Assembly: GCF_004352835.1 (NCBI RefSeq) | Contig: NZ_SJSB01000011.1 | Coordinates: 55,615-119,614 of the forward strand | DNA from: Marinomonas flavescens | GTDB lineage: Bacteria > Pseudomonadota > Gammaproteobacteria > Pseudomonadales > Marinomonadaceae | DNA: 64,000 nucleotides | Reading direction: 5' to 3' | Shown here: positions 53,035 to 62,148 of the stretch, in pieces | Numbering within the stretch: the stretch's first letter is position 1 | Layout of the letters: every line of letters starts with the position of its first letter | Made by a program: the position numbers and the translations under genes | The notes under the pieces: model-generated | What the model was told of the DNA's origin: nothing | The model's database searches: none | What the model saw: the letters and a program-made list of their open reading frames with translations, nothing else

Positions 53035-55248
53035 CTACAAAACTTCCAGCTTAGCAAACGATAACACCAGCCATTTAGACCCTTCGTCATCGAAGTTCAC
53101 TTGCACCCGAGCCTGTGGGCCTTGGCCTTCGTAGTTGATTACTAAGCCTTCACCAAACACCGGATGCTTAACCCTATCGCCCATGCTGACAGTGACCTCT
53201 GGTGCTTTGAAACTGTTCAGTACCGTACTGTTTTGCAGACGATTTTTCTCTGTCTGATAATCAGGTCGTTGCATAGAAACAGGTCGGCTGACTTGTGAGC
53301 GTAAACGCACTTCTTCCAAGCATTGTGGTGGGATTTCTTTAATAAAGCGTGACGGACTGTTGAACGACTCGCTACCAAACAAACGACGAGATTCCGCATA
53401 AGTGATGTAGAGTTTTTCCATTGCGCGAGTGATGCCCACATAACAAAGTCGGCGCTCTTCTTCGAGACGACCCGGCTCCTCAAAAGACATCTTGCTTGGG
53501 AATAAATTTTCTTCCACACCGGTCAAGAAGACCAATGGAAACTCCAAACCTTTCGCCGAATGCAAGGTCATCAATTGCACCGCATCTTGGTATTCATCCG
53601 CTTGCGCATCGCCGGCGTCTAATACCGCTTTATCAAGAAAAGCCATTAATGGTGTACTGAACTCTTCCTCTTCATCGTTCCAGCTAAAGCCACCCGCTGC
53701 GCCAACCAACTCTTTCAAGTTCTCAATGCGAGCTTCGCCCTTTTCACCTTTCTCTTTCTCGTGAAACGCGATTAATCCCGCTTCAGCGATAATTTGTTCG
53801 AAAATATCATTGAGGTTCAAATCCGTTTGCTGAACGGTCACGCTCAAACCTTCAATCAGATGTAAAAAGGCTTTTATCGCGTTCGTCGCTCGCGCTGGCA
53901 TAAGACTTTTTTCGACGATTATTTGCGCCGCTCGCCACATAGAACAGCCTTCGTCGCGGGCCATTTCTCTTAATATGCCAATGCTACGCTCGCCAATACC
54001 TCGCGGCGGTACATTAACAATCCGCTCCATCGCGCCATCATTATTAGGATCAAGTGCCAAACGGGCGTACGCCAATGCATTCTTGATCTCTAGACGATCA
54101 TAAAATCGATGGCCGCCATAAATACGGTAAGCGACTCGCTCTCGAACGAGGCATTCTTCCAGCACACGAGACTGAGCATTCGAACGATATAAAATAGCCA
54201 TATCTGCCAAAGGCGTACCTTCATCATGCCATTTCTTAATAATGCCAAGAATAAAGCGCGCTTCGTCTTGCTCATTAAATCCGGCATACAAAGAAATAGG
54301 ATCCCCTTCGCCGCTTTCAGTCCAAAGCTCTTTGCCTAGGCGATCATCGTTGTTTTTGATCAAGCCATTGGCCGCATTCAAAATATGCCCTGTCGAACGA
54401 TAATTTTGCTCTAGACGAATCGTTTGTACGTCTTTGAAATCTTTAGTGAAGTTATGAATGTTTTCGATTTTTGCACCACGCCAGCCATAAATAGATTGGT
54501 CATCATCCCCCACCGCGGTAATGGTACCTTGAGCGCCAACCATAATGCGTAACCATGCGTATTGGATCGTGTTAGTGTCTTGAAACTCGTCCACCAGCAC
54601 ATGACGAAAGCGCTCTTGGTAATGACGAAGTAATGGCGGATTTGTCAGCATTAATTCATGAGCGCGCAATAACAGTTCGCCAAAGTCTAACAAACCGCCA
54701 TTTTCACAGGCTTCTTCATAATGGTAATAAAGCTCGCGCATGCCCTTCGAGAAAGGATCATGGCTGTCTGGCACATGAGCCGCTCGACGACCTTCGTCTT
54801 TTTGTCCATTGATAAACCAGCACACTTGCTTTGGTGGCCAGCGTGTATCGTCAATGTTCATCGACTTCATGATCCGCTTTACTAAGCGCAGCTGATCATC
54901 ACTGTCCATGATCTGGAAGTTTTCTTTCAGACCCGCATCACGCCAATGAGCCCGTAATAAACGATGGGCTAATCCGTGAAAAGTCCCCACCCACATGCCT
55001 TGTGGTGGCACACCAACCAGCTCTTCAATCCGGCCTTGCATTTCACGCGCCGCTTTATTGGTAAAAGTCACGGCCATCACACTGTAAGGCGATAATTCAT
55101 AGGCGTGCATTAACCATGCAATACGATGCACCAATACCCGAGTTTTACCGGAACCTGCTCCCGCTAACACTAGGCTGTTTTGCAATGGCGCGGCCACTGC
55201 ATCGCGCTGCTTGTCGTTTAACGAGTCGAGGATAAAAGAAACGTCCAT
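53035..55248 (-). CDS. uvrD: DNA helicase II (UvrD)
   Basis: 737 residues. MDVSFILDSLNDKQRDAVAA and Walker A LAGAGSGKTRVL are near-identical to E. coli UvrD (720 residues). Other SF1A motifs are AVTFTNKAAREM, VDEFQDTN, GDDDQSIYGWRGA, RLEQNYRST, LMTLHSAKGLEFP and CYVGITRAM. The Tudor-like C-terminus is DRVKHPVFGEGLVINYEGQG. It unwinds DNA in mismatch and nucleotide-excision repair. Monocistronic; about 185 bases separate it from the small divergent gene. Confidence 0.97.
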   Translation of the reverse strand: MDVSFILDSLNDKQRDAVAAPLQNSLVLAGAGSGKTRVLVHRIAWLMHAYELSPYSVMAVTFTNKAAREMQGRIEELVGVPPQGMWVGTFHGLAHRLLRAHWRDAGLKENFQIMDSDDQLRLVKRIMKSMNIDDTRWPPKQVCWFINGQKDEGRRAAHVPDSHDPFSKGMRELYYHYEEACENGGLLDFGELLLRAHELMLTNPPLLRHYQERFRHVLVDEFQDTNTIQYAWLRIMVGAQGTITAVGDDDQSIYGWRGAKIENIHNFTKDFKDVQTIRLEQNYRSTGHILNAANGLIKNNDDRLGKELWTESGEGDPISLYAGFNEQDEARFILGIIKKWHDEGTPLADMAILYRSNAQSRVLEECLVRERVAYRIYGGHRFYDRLEIKNALAYARLALDPNNDGAMERIVNVPPRGIGERSIGILREMARDEGCSMWRAAQIIVEKSLMPARATNAIKAFLHLIEGLSVTVQQTDLNLNDIFEQIIAEAGLIAFHEKEKGEKGEARIENLKELVGAAGGFSWNDEEEEFSTPLMAFLDKAVLDAGDAQADEYQDAVQLMTLHSAKGLEFPLVFLTGVEENLFPSKMSFEEPGRLEEERRLCYVGITRAMEKLYITYAESRRLFGSESFNSPSRFIKEIPPQCLEEVRLRSQVSRPVSMQRPDYQTEKNRLQNSTVLNSFKAPEVTVSMGDRVKHPVFGEGLVINYEGQGPQARVQVNFDDEGSKWLVLSFAKLEVL

Positions 55249-55432
55249 TACATTCCGCCGTAATTATTTAATATGTTTGTCACAAAAATACGTAAAGATA
55301 GGTTGATTTTTAATCGATTTACGTTTTTTATAAACTTGAAAACGAGTAGTTTGTCTATTTTGACTTTTTTCAACTGTCGATGACAGTGATCTGTTCATTT
55401 CAGTGTCATCGAATTAGCCAAAGGGTATAACG

Positions 55433-55627
55433 ATGAATCATATTTATGAAACTTTGACTGAAGTAAAAACCGATATTCTCCACGCATCCATCAGTTTGGA
55501 GAAGGAAAAAAACGAACGAAATCAAAAGGAAGATAGTATTCGTCTGCTAAAAGCACGTCGTGCGATTGAGCAGCACTTAGAGGAAAAGCGTTTAAACCAA
55601 GCCATCTCTGACGGTTGGGACGAGTAA
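55433..55627 (+). CDS. Small conserved protein, PA3496-like
   Basis: 64 residues, highly charged and predicted helical, with the C-terminal pattern LLKARRAIEQHLEEKRLNQA followed by a terminal WDE. This tail resembles the PA3496 family (K/ARR.IE...E...L......WDE) found next to uvrD in pseudomonads. AAGGG lies upstream of the ATG. Function unknown; the position beside uvrD supports it being real. Confidence 0.65.
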   Translation: MNHIYETLTEVKTDILHASISLEKEKNERNQKEDSIRLLKARRAIEQHLEEKRLNQAISDGWDE

Positions 55628-55657
55628 ATATCTCCTTATTTGCGTTAGAGGGGTAAA

Positions 55658-55684
55658 TAAGCAACAGACACTGCCTGTTGCTTA
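55658..55684 (+). terminator. Hairpin after the small uvrD-linked gene
   Basis: A perfect 10-base stem TAAGCAACAG (55658-55667) / CTGTTGCTTA (55675-55684) with a seven-base loop, but no clear T-run follows, so termination is only probable. The remaining bases to 55925 hold the aminotransferase promoter and no gene. Confidence 0.45.
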
Positions 55685-55925
55685 AATTAGATCAGCCTTT
55701 TTTGGGCTGCCATTCCTTTTTTGTCAACTTTTCTGATTGACGGTTTTCTTTTGCGCTTAAAAACTTACTAAGTTTTGATGTAAAACAAAAGAAATAGCAC
55801 ACCTAATAGGCTCTCTTTACTCCCTTTTTATAGCGGTTATGTCTGTGTTGGAGTACCATACGCCACTGATTTTTGATCTTTTAACCGATAATAAAAATAG
55901 CAAATAACCCTTATGGGGAGTCACC

Positions 55926-57122
55926 ATGTTCGAACATATCCAAGCTGCTCCTGCAGACCCAATTCTTGGCCTGAATGACGCATTCCGTAATGATCTAAAT
56001 CCTAATAAAATCAATTTAGGTGTGGGCGTTTACAAGGATGAAAAAGGCACCACTCCTATACTAAAATCGGTTAAACAAGCGGAAGAACGCTTGCTTAACC
56101 AAGAGCTAACCAAAAGCTATTTAAGCATCGAGGGCGCTCCAGCCTATCGACAAGCGGTACAAACACTTCTGTTTGGTGAAAAGCACAGCATTATTACCAA
56201 ACAACTTGCACAGACGGCCCATACACCTGGCGGTACTGGTGCACTTCGTGTCGCGGCAGAATTTATTAAAAAACATTTGCCAGAAGCCACTATGTGGGTC
56301 AGCAACCCAACATGGGCGAACCATCAAGCAGTTTTCCAATCTGTTGGTTTAGAAGTAGGCAGCTACGCGTATTATGATGCCAATACGAAAGGACTAGATT
56401 TCGAAGCAATGCTTGCTAGCCTTTCACAGGTGCCAGCGGGTGATGTCGTTTTGTTCCATGGTTGCTGCCATAATCCAACAGGCATAGATCCAACGCCTGA
56501 GCAATGGTACCAATTAGCCAAACTATGTAGCAAACAAGGGTTCTTACCTCTGTTTGACTTCGCTTACCAAGGGTTTGGCGAAGGCCTTGAAGAAGATGCG
56601 AAAGGGTTACGAACCTTCCTTGAGCACGTGCCTGAAATGTTAATCGCGAACTCTTTTTCGAAAAACTTTGGTCTATACAACGAGCGCGTTGGTGCCTTGA
56701 CCATTGTTTGTGAAACGCCTGAACAAACCGAAGCAGCCTTCACTCAGATAAAACGCTGTATTCGCACCAACTACTCTAATCCACCCTCTCATGGCGCTGC
56801 CATTGTTGCTGAGATTCTAAACAGCAAAGAGCTTCGTAGCTTATGGGAAATGGAATTGAAGAGTATGCGTACTCGTATTCATGAGATGCGTAGCTTGTTT
56901 GTGAATACGCTGCGAACTAAAGGCGTGACACAAGACTTCTCCTTTATTTCTAAACAACGAGGCATGTTCTCTTTTTCAGGTTTGACACCTGATCAAGTGG
57001 CTCAACTGCGTAAAGACTTCGGCATCTACATTGTGGGGTCTGGACGTATTAGCGTTGCAGGCTTAACGCATGACAATATGGAACCGCTTTGCGATGCCAT
57101 TGCCGCGATTCTAAAAGACTAA
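55926..57122 (+). CDS. Aspartate/aromatic amino-acid aminotransferase
   Basis: 398 residues, class I aminotransferase of the AspC/TyrB type. N-terminus [52 protein letters not shown], and PLP-binding Lys in [18 protein letters not shown], with Arg in GRISVAGL near the C-terminus. It transfers amino groups between aspartate or aromatic amino acids and 2-oxoglutarate. AspC and TyrB cannot be told apart from sequence alone. GGGGAG precedes the start. Confidence 0.94.
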   Translation: MFEHIQAAPADPILGLNDAFRNDLNPNKINLGVGVYKDEKGTTPILKSVKQAEERLLNQELTKSYLSIEGAPAYRQAVQTLLFGEKHSIITKQLAQTAHTPGGTGALRVAAEFIKKHLPEATMWVSNPTWANHQAVFQSVGLEVGSYAYYDANTKGLDFEAMLASLSQVPAGDVVLFHGCCHNPTGIDPTPEQWYQLAKLCSKQGFLPLFDFAYQGFGEGLEEDAKGLRTFLEHVPEMLIANSFSKNFGLYNERVGALTIVCETPEQTEAAFTQIKRCIRTNYSNPPSHGAAIVAEILNSKELRSLWEMELKSMRTRIHEMRSLFVNTLRTKGVTQDFSFISKQRGMFSFSGLTPDQVAQLRKDFGIYIVGSGRISVAGLTHDNMEPLCDAIAAILKD

Positions 57123-57163
57123 CGCTGACTTTTACTCCACACAGAGTGAAATGAAACGGCTCG

Positions 57164-57199
57164 AAAGGCCACCTTAATGACATTAAGGTGGCCTTTTTT
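57164..57199 (+). terminator. Intrinsic terminator after the aminotransferase gene
   Basis: A long perfect inverted repeat AAAGGCCACCTTAATG (57164-57179) / CATTAAGGTGGCCTTT (57181-57196) is followed by a T-run. Confidence 0.9.
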
Positions 57200-57303
57200 A
57201 ATGGTTATTTTAAGCTAAAAAGTAAAAGAAAATACTGTTCAGTGACGGGGTGGACTGTTAGCCTTGAAGGCTTTCTTTCATTCATTTTTAATGGAAATCA
57301 CCT

Positions 57304-57930
57304 ATGACAGCCACGCTAATTTACTGTTATGACCCTATGTGCAGTTGGTGTTGGGGATTTCGTCCTACTTGGACCAAACTGCAAAAAAGCCTGCAACCTT
57401 TAATCGATTCTAAACAGCTCACTATTCAACCTATGCTGGGCGGGTTAGCTGTCGACTCAGACACACCCATGCCTGATGATATGAAAGCGACGTTAGAAGG
57501 CGCCTGGCAACGTATCAGTGCTTATCTTGGGACTGAATTTAACTTTGATTTTTGGCGCAATACTCAACCTCGTCGCTCGACCTATCCTGCATGTCGTGCT
57601 TGCATGGTTGCCAGAGATTCAGACCTTGAAGATGAGATGTATCACGCGATTCAAAAAGCTTACTACTTGAACGCACAGAACCCATCGGATCTCTCCACGT
57701 TAACCGCGTGTGCCGAGCACATTGGCTTAAAAGCAGAAGGCTTTGAAAAGGCCATGGCGCATGTGAAAAGTGAAGGATTACTAGAGCAGGAAATCAACCA
57801 AGCTCGTCATTTAGGCTTGAATTCATTCCCTTCTCTGGCTTTATTACTAGGGGATCATCTGACGCCGATTCCTTTGGATTACCAAGACCACACAAGCATG
57901 TTAGCGGCGATCAAAAAAGCGCTCGCTTAG
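57304..57930 (+). CDS. DsbA-family thioredoxin-fold protein
   Basis: 208 residues. The N-terminal CxxC is in YDPMCSWCWGFRPTW (Cys13 and Cys16), and an alpha-helical insert and cis-Pro region (SFPSLALLLG) follow. There is no signal peptide, so it is likely cytoplasmic, as in the FrnE-like DsbA subfamily. Probably a disulfide reductase/isomerase of unknown client. It overlaps the end of the convergent MocR-like gene by four bases. Confidence 0.87.
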   Translation: MTATLIYCYDPMCSWCWGFRPTWTKLQKSLQPLIDSKQLTIQPMLGGLAVDSDTPMPDDMKATLEGAWQRISAYLGTEFNFDFWRNTQPRRSTYPACRACMVARDSDLEDEMYHAIQKAYYLNAQNPSDLSTLTACAEHIGLKAEGFEKAMAHVKSEGLLEQEINQARHLGLNSFPSLALLLGDHLTPIPLDYQDHTSMLAAIKKALA

Positions 57931-59450
57931 CCAAAGTCATGATTGATCAGATCTAGCATTGGATTATAAAGAGGATTAGTAGACGCATCACGTTGTTTTC
58001 TAACCTCTTTTTTCTCTTCTGCTGAAGCCTTTTTTGGTGAGTCTTCTGCATGAGAAGACTCTACCGCTGATGCTTTCGCGCTGGTTCGCTTTGCCTCTGA
58101 CGCGCCTTCATTCTTTAATGACAAACGCTCTGCAAGCTTTTTAGCCAACGGCTCCACATCATCTAGCGTGACGTTAATCGCCATCCAATAATCCGCATCT
58201 GGTTCATCGCTAATCAAGGTTCCGGGCACAATAACGTGGCGATAATTGGCCAACAAAGCGGTCATATCTTGTTGATTTAATGGTGCTTCTAAATTCATCC
58301 AGAGCCCCATGCCTCCCTTGCTAGCCGCAAAACTGACTTGCCCCTGTAGATGGGTTTCAAGGTGCGCTTTTATACGCTCAGAATTGGCCCAAACCTGACG
58401 CGCTCGACGCACTAAAGAACGCTTGCCGGTCGATAACAACGCCTCGCTCAAGGCCTGCTGTTGGGCATCGCTTAATGCCATATCAATGGATAAAAATGCG
58501 CCTTCTAATGCGCTTTGATGACGCCCCGGTAAACACCAACTAGCAGAGCGATTAACTCCCTTGGTCTCAACGCCTCCGATATAAACAATGTGATCTGACG
58601 AATCCAATGACTTATACGTCATCAGTGAACCCGCTCGATGCGGCAAATGCGAACACAAATCCCACTCAATGGTCGGCAGTTTTAACTCATCAATAATAGC
58701 CACCCAACGACGCAGACTTAAATTACTGATCGCCAGACCCGCTGGAAACGCAAATTGTCCCGGTAAAATCAGCAGTTTTATTTCATTTTCTTGTAAGCAA
58801 CGGACCACTAGGTCTAGATCCACCCCTCGGTCGCCTGCGGCAATGCTGATCACCCGACGGCCCAAGCTTTGCAATGTAGACGATAGTCGCGGGTCGCAAG
58901 GCGTAATAACCAACACTGTGTCATCGCGCTGCGTCAGCGCTTGGATACTTTGGGTCAGCATGGTCAAGGGCGAATCCCCTAACCATAATTGTGATGCGTG
59001 ATTTTTAATCGCTAAGCCTTTTAAATGCTCGCTAACGGTTTCACGAACCGTCAAGTGCCCTTTGCCTAAGACCGGAATATCCACTTCTTCGGAGCGCACA
59101 GAAGATGCCAAAAACGCATCACTTTGATCCACCAAAGCACCACGATGCGCTAAGCAAGACCATGCGGCTTTACTGCCTACAGGCGCTAACTTTCGTAACG
59201 CTTCACCGGCCAATAAAAGCGCCGGCTTGGTATCGCTTCGATGACAAACAAAGTAACCAGATTTAGGGCGTGATTCGATCCAACCCTCTTCTGTTAATAT
59301 TTCATAGCCATGGATAACCGTGTTTAAACTAAGACCAAGTTGCTTAGCTAATGCACGTAACGAGGGCATGCGATCACCAGCAGCAATCGCCTCCTGTGAA
59401 ACCTGATCTAAAAACCAGTCCACTACCCCTTTGTATAAAAAATCCGCCAC
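57927..59450 (-). CDS. Divergent MocR-like GntR/aminotransferase-fold regulator
   Basis: 507 residues. A GntR winged helix covers about 1-75 (GDRMPSLRALAKQLGLSLNT; EGWIESRPKSGYFV). A class-I aminotransferase-like domain (about 110-440) carries a Lys at the expected PLP position (GGVETKGVNRSASW), but the usual DDYDSEF region is EWDLCSHLPH and the carboxylate-binding Arg segment (LRLxF in the family) reads MAINV. PLP chemistry is therefore doubtful. A 65-residue Ala/Lys/Glu/Ser-rich tail follows (SAKASAVESSHAEDSPKKAS). Target unknown. Confidence 0.83.
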   Translation of the reverse strand: MADFLYKGVVDWFLDQVSQEAIAAGDRMPSLRALAKQLGLSLNTVIHGYEILTEEGWIESRPKSGYFVCHRSDTKPALLLAGEALRKLAPVGSKAAWSCLAHRGALVDQSDAFLASSVRSEEVDIPVLGKGHLTVRETVSEHLKGLAIKNHASQLWLGDSPLTMLTQSIQALTQRDDTVLVITPCDPRLSSTLQSLGRRVISIAAGDRGVDLDLVVRCLQENEIKLLILPGQFAFPAGLAISNLSLRRWVAIIDELKLPTIEWDLCSHLPHRAGSLMTYKSLDSSDHIVYIGGVETKGVNRSASWCLPGRHQSALEGAFLSIDMALSDAQQQALSEALLSTGKRSLVRRARQVWANSERIKAHLETHLQGQVSFAASKGGMGLWMNLEAPLNQQDMTALLANYRHVIVPGTLISDEPDADYWMAINVTLDDVEPLAKKLAERLSLKNEGASEAKRTSAKASAVESSHAEDSPKKASAEEKKEVRKQRDASTNPLYNPMLDLINHDFG

Positions 59451-59691
59451 GCTTTGTACCTTTTCTAGTTTGTCATCTACTATCTGTTATCAAAGAGTAA
59501 GGGGGTTATCAAAAAAGACAAGCAAAAAAATACCAGTAAAAATAATAATTCCCAATGACACTAGGAAGTTAAGGTACAATTTCACCACGTTAACAGCAGT
59601 ATTGGCACTTTTAAGGCTTTTACTCGGTACTAAAGAGCGTACTGCAATAACTTTATTTCAGATAACCAGTAACGCAACAAGTGGACTGTCT

Positions 59692-60909
59692 ATGGCTTTT
59701 AATTCTTATTCCTTGCGCAACCAGTTCCCCATACTCCAACAAACGGCGTATGGCTATCCATTGGCTTACCTCGACAATGCGGCTACCACGCAAAAGCCTC
59801 TGTTCGTGTTAGACGCGATTCAAGACTACTACCGATCCTTTAATGCCAATGTTCATCGTGGGGCTCATTTCCTCAGTGACCGCGCTACAAACCGCTTTGA
59901 GCAAGCCAGAGAAAGAGTCGCCCAGTTTATTCATGCGCCAGAAAACAGTCATGTTATCTGGAGTAAAGGAGCCACAGAAGCCATTAACATGGTGGCTTAC
60001 GGCTTAGAGCACCTATTACAACAAGACGATGAAATTCTCATTACCAGTCTGGAACATCACGCTAACCTAGTCCCTTGGCAACAGCTGGCGTTTCGTACTG
60101 GAGCACGCTTACGAGTATTGCCTCTGACTTCTAATGGCGAGTGGGAAAGCGAATATCAAAAATACTTCACCGATAGAACTCGCATCTTTGCGGCAACTCA
60201 GGTTTCCAATGCCATCGGTGTAAGCACGCCATTAAAAACCATGATCCAAGAAGCTAAGAAGTACAGTGCATTTACCTTGGTGGACGGCGCTCAAGCCGTA
60301 GCGCATTACCCAGTTGATGTAGAGGATATAGATTGTGACTTCTATGTTTTTTCTGGCCATAAGATGTATGGCCCTACGGGTATTGGCGTTTTATATGGTA
60401 AAAGTCAGGCGTTGGAAATTTTAATCCCCTATCAAACAGGTGGAGAAATGGTGCGACATGTGGCGTATCAAGCGACTGAATTTAATATTTTGCCTTATCG
60501 CCTTGAAGCCGGTACGCCGCATATAGAAGGGGCAATTGGCCTAGCCGCTGCCTGTGAATTTCTCATCCAACAAGACCGACCTGCGTTACTGGCGTGGGAA
60601 CAAAAACTGGCTAATCATGTTTACACTCGCCTGATTAAAGAAGGCGGTATCGAACTGTATTCGCCAGAAAAGAACACCACGCTGGTCTCATTAAGTGTAC
60701 CCAATATTCATACCATCGATTTAAATGCTTACCTAGACAGCAAGGGAGTCGCGGTTCGAGCGGGTAGTCACTGTGCCCATCCATTAATGGCACAGCTAGG
60801 TGTCAGTGGTACATTGAGAGCCTCGTTTGCCTGTTACAATACCCTTGAAGAAGCAGATCAATTCTGCGACGTTTTACTAGAAGCCATTGAGATATTAGGT
60901 GATGACTGA
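59692..60909 (+). CDS. csdA: Cysteine desulfurase (SufS/CsdA type)
   Basis: 405 residues from ATG 59692. A longer in-frame start at 59431 would add 87 residues that do not fit the family. PLP Lys is in VFSGHKMYGPTGIG, and the active-site Cys in RAGSHCAHPLM. Group II enzyme: it removes sulfur from cysteine for Fe-S or other thio-cofactors. The next gene is a SufE/CsdE homologue overlapping by eight bases, and no sufBCD is present, which favours the CsdA-CsdE pair over SufS. The symbol is a best guess. Confidence 0.85.
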   Translation: MAFNSYSLRNQFPILQQTAYGYPLAYLDNAATTQKPLFVLDAIQDYYRSFNANVHRGAHFLSDRATNRFEQARERVAQFIHAPENSHVIWSKGATEAINMVAYGLEHLLQQDDEILITSLEHHANLVPWQQLAFRTGARLRVLPLTSNGEWESEYQKYFTDRTRIFAATQVSNAIGVSTPLKTMIQEAKKYSAFTLVDGAQAVAHYPVDVEDIDCDFYVFSGHKMYGPTGIGVLYGKSQALEILIPYQTGGEMVRHVAYQATEFNILPYRLEAGTPHIEGAIGLAAACEFLIQQDRPALLAWEQKLANHVYTRLIKEGGIELYSPEKNTTLVSLSVPNIHTIDLNAYLDSKGVAVRAGSHCAHPLMAQLGVSGTLRASFACYNTLEEADQFCDVLLEAIEILGDD

Positions 60910-61315
60910 TTTTCCAACGCCCTGTTTTCCTACACCCCATGCGATCAAGCAACAACTGCAAGCCTGTCGCAGTAAAGAAGAAACGTTTAAAGCACTGGTC
61001 ATCTTGAGTAAGGCGTTACCCCGCCTCTCAGATGAAGAAAAAACAGAAGATAATAAAATCAAAGGCTGTGAAAGCGCGGTCTGGTTAATAACGGTAGAAG
61101 ACGCTGGACGTCGCTATTTCAAAGCCGATAGCGACGCCAAACTGATGCGAGGCGTGCTGGTCGCGGTGATCAGCTTAGTGGCAGGGGAAAACCAGCAAAC
61201 CATACAAAAAATGGACTTGAAATCCGAGCTAGCCGAGCTGAATCTCTCCAGCTACCTCACCAGCTCACGCAGCAATGGCGTGTTGGCGATACTGAAAACA
61301 ATCGGTCAAAATTAA
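60902..61315 (+). CDS. csdE: SufE/CsdE-family sulfur acceptor
   Basis: 137 residues from ATG 60902 (an in-frame GTG at 60899 is possible). The motif DNKIKGCESAVWLITVED carries the sulfur-accepting Cys. It receives persulfide from the cysteine desulfurase encoded just upstream, with which its start overlaps. Homology cannot distinguish SufE from CsdE. Confidence 0.85.
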   Translation: MTDFPTPCFPTPHAIKQQLQACRSKEETFKALVILSKALPRLSDEEKTEDNKIKGCESAVWLITVEDAGRRYFKADSDAKLMRGVLVAVISLVAGENQQTIQKMDLKSELAELNLSSYLTSSRSNGVLAILKTIGQN

Positions 61316-61443
61316 GCCATTTATATTTCTCCACATTAGGAGGTTGTTCTTTCACATTGGCAGCAAAATTAACGAGCAAACTAAGGAATATGCGAATAAG
61401 TCTTTCACATGAAACAATTCATTTTTAAACTTCGAGCTTAGTC

Positions 61444-61617
61444 ATGTCACATCAACTTACTTTTGCCGACAACGAATTCAGCAACAAGCGTCGTAAAAGA
61501 CGCAAAGAAATTTTCCTTTCGCGGATGGATGAATTGATGCCTTGGGATCAGCTTGAGGCCGTGATTGAACCTTTTTATCCTAAAGCAGGAAAAGGAAGAA
61601 GAGTGAGCGTCGGTTAA
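61444..61617 (+). pseudogene. IS5-type transposase, N-terminal fragment
   Basis: ATG 61444 starts [20 protein letters not shown] and continues [20 protein letters not shown], then [13 protein letters not shown]. This is the typical N-terminus of IS5-group (IS1031/IS903-like) transposases. Homology ends at about 61602, where GTGAGCGTC begins, and the frame then runs four residues into a stop. The transposase was cut by insertion of an IS66-like element. The 61316-61443 bases before it may hold the IS5 left end (GGAGGTTGTTCTT near 61340). Confidence 0.85.
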
Positions 61618-61658
61618 ACCCCACATAGTAATCCCTTCCAAAAAACATAAAGTCTTTT
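61603..61658. mobile_element. IS66-family-like terminal fragment
   Basis: It starts with GTGAGCGTC, the same tip as the other two IS66 ends in this region, directly after the broken IS5 transposase. Its interior (GGTTAAACCCCACATAGTAA) differs from the other copies, so it seems to be 50-odd bases of a different IS66 relative, cut by the next element at 61659. Confidence 0.6.
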
Positions 61659-62092
61659 GTGAGCGTCCGGCTATCACCACCTAGATGTGTTTAATATTCC
61701 ATGGCAACAGGTCGTCTAAACCGACAGTACTTTGCCTTTTGGGCAGCTCTTCGAAGAGTTTCACAAGGTAGTCATAGGGGATAAGCCCATTGGCTTTGGC
61801 GGTTTCGATTACACTGTAAAGTATCGCGCTCGATCTGGCTCCTTTGCCTGTGTTGGCAAACAACCAGTTTTTACGACCAATAACGAAGGGTTTGATCGCC
61901 CGTTCGGCTCGGTTGTTATCAATATTGATTCGCCCATCGGTTAGGTAAACGGTGAGTTTGTCCCATTGATTGAGGTTGTATTGGATCGCTTTGCCTAAGA
62001 GGGTTTTTGGCGGTACTTGTTGAGCAGACTTTTCGAGCCATGCTTTGTACACCGCTAATATGGTTGGGGCTTTTTCTTGTCGCATTTGTAGA
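61659..62092 (-). mobile_element. Truncated IS66 copy with tnpC 3' end
   Basis: It begins with GTGAGCGTC (61659-61667). It then encodes, on the minus strand, the last 137 or so residues of an IS66 TnpC (LQMRQEKAPTILAVYKAWLE down to LLPWNIKHI, stop at 61681-61683). At 62092 it is interrupted by the end of another IS66 copy at the site CGCATTTGTAGA. The intact copy downstream has the same sequence at that point and continues, which proves the interruption. The minus-strand frame 61681-62136 is a chimera whose first 15 or so residues come from the intruder. Confidence 0.85.
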
Positions 62093-62148
62093 GTGAGCGT
62101 CAGGCCATCACCACCTAGATGCGTTTGATGTTCCATGGCAGCAGGTCA

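Noticed and set aside
59431..59691. 87-residue N-terminal extension of the cysteine desulfurase
   Set aside because: It does not resemble the family and overlaps the divergent MocR-like gene start. ATG 59692 gives the standard length.
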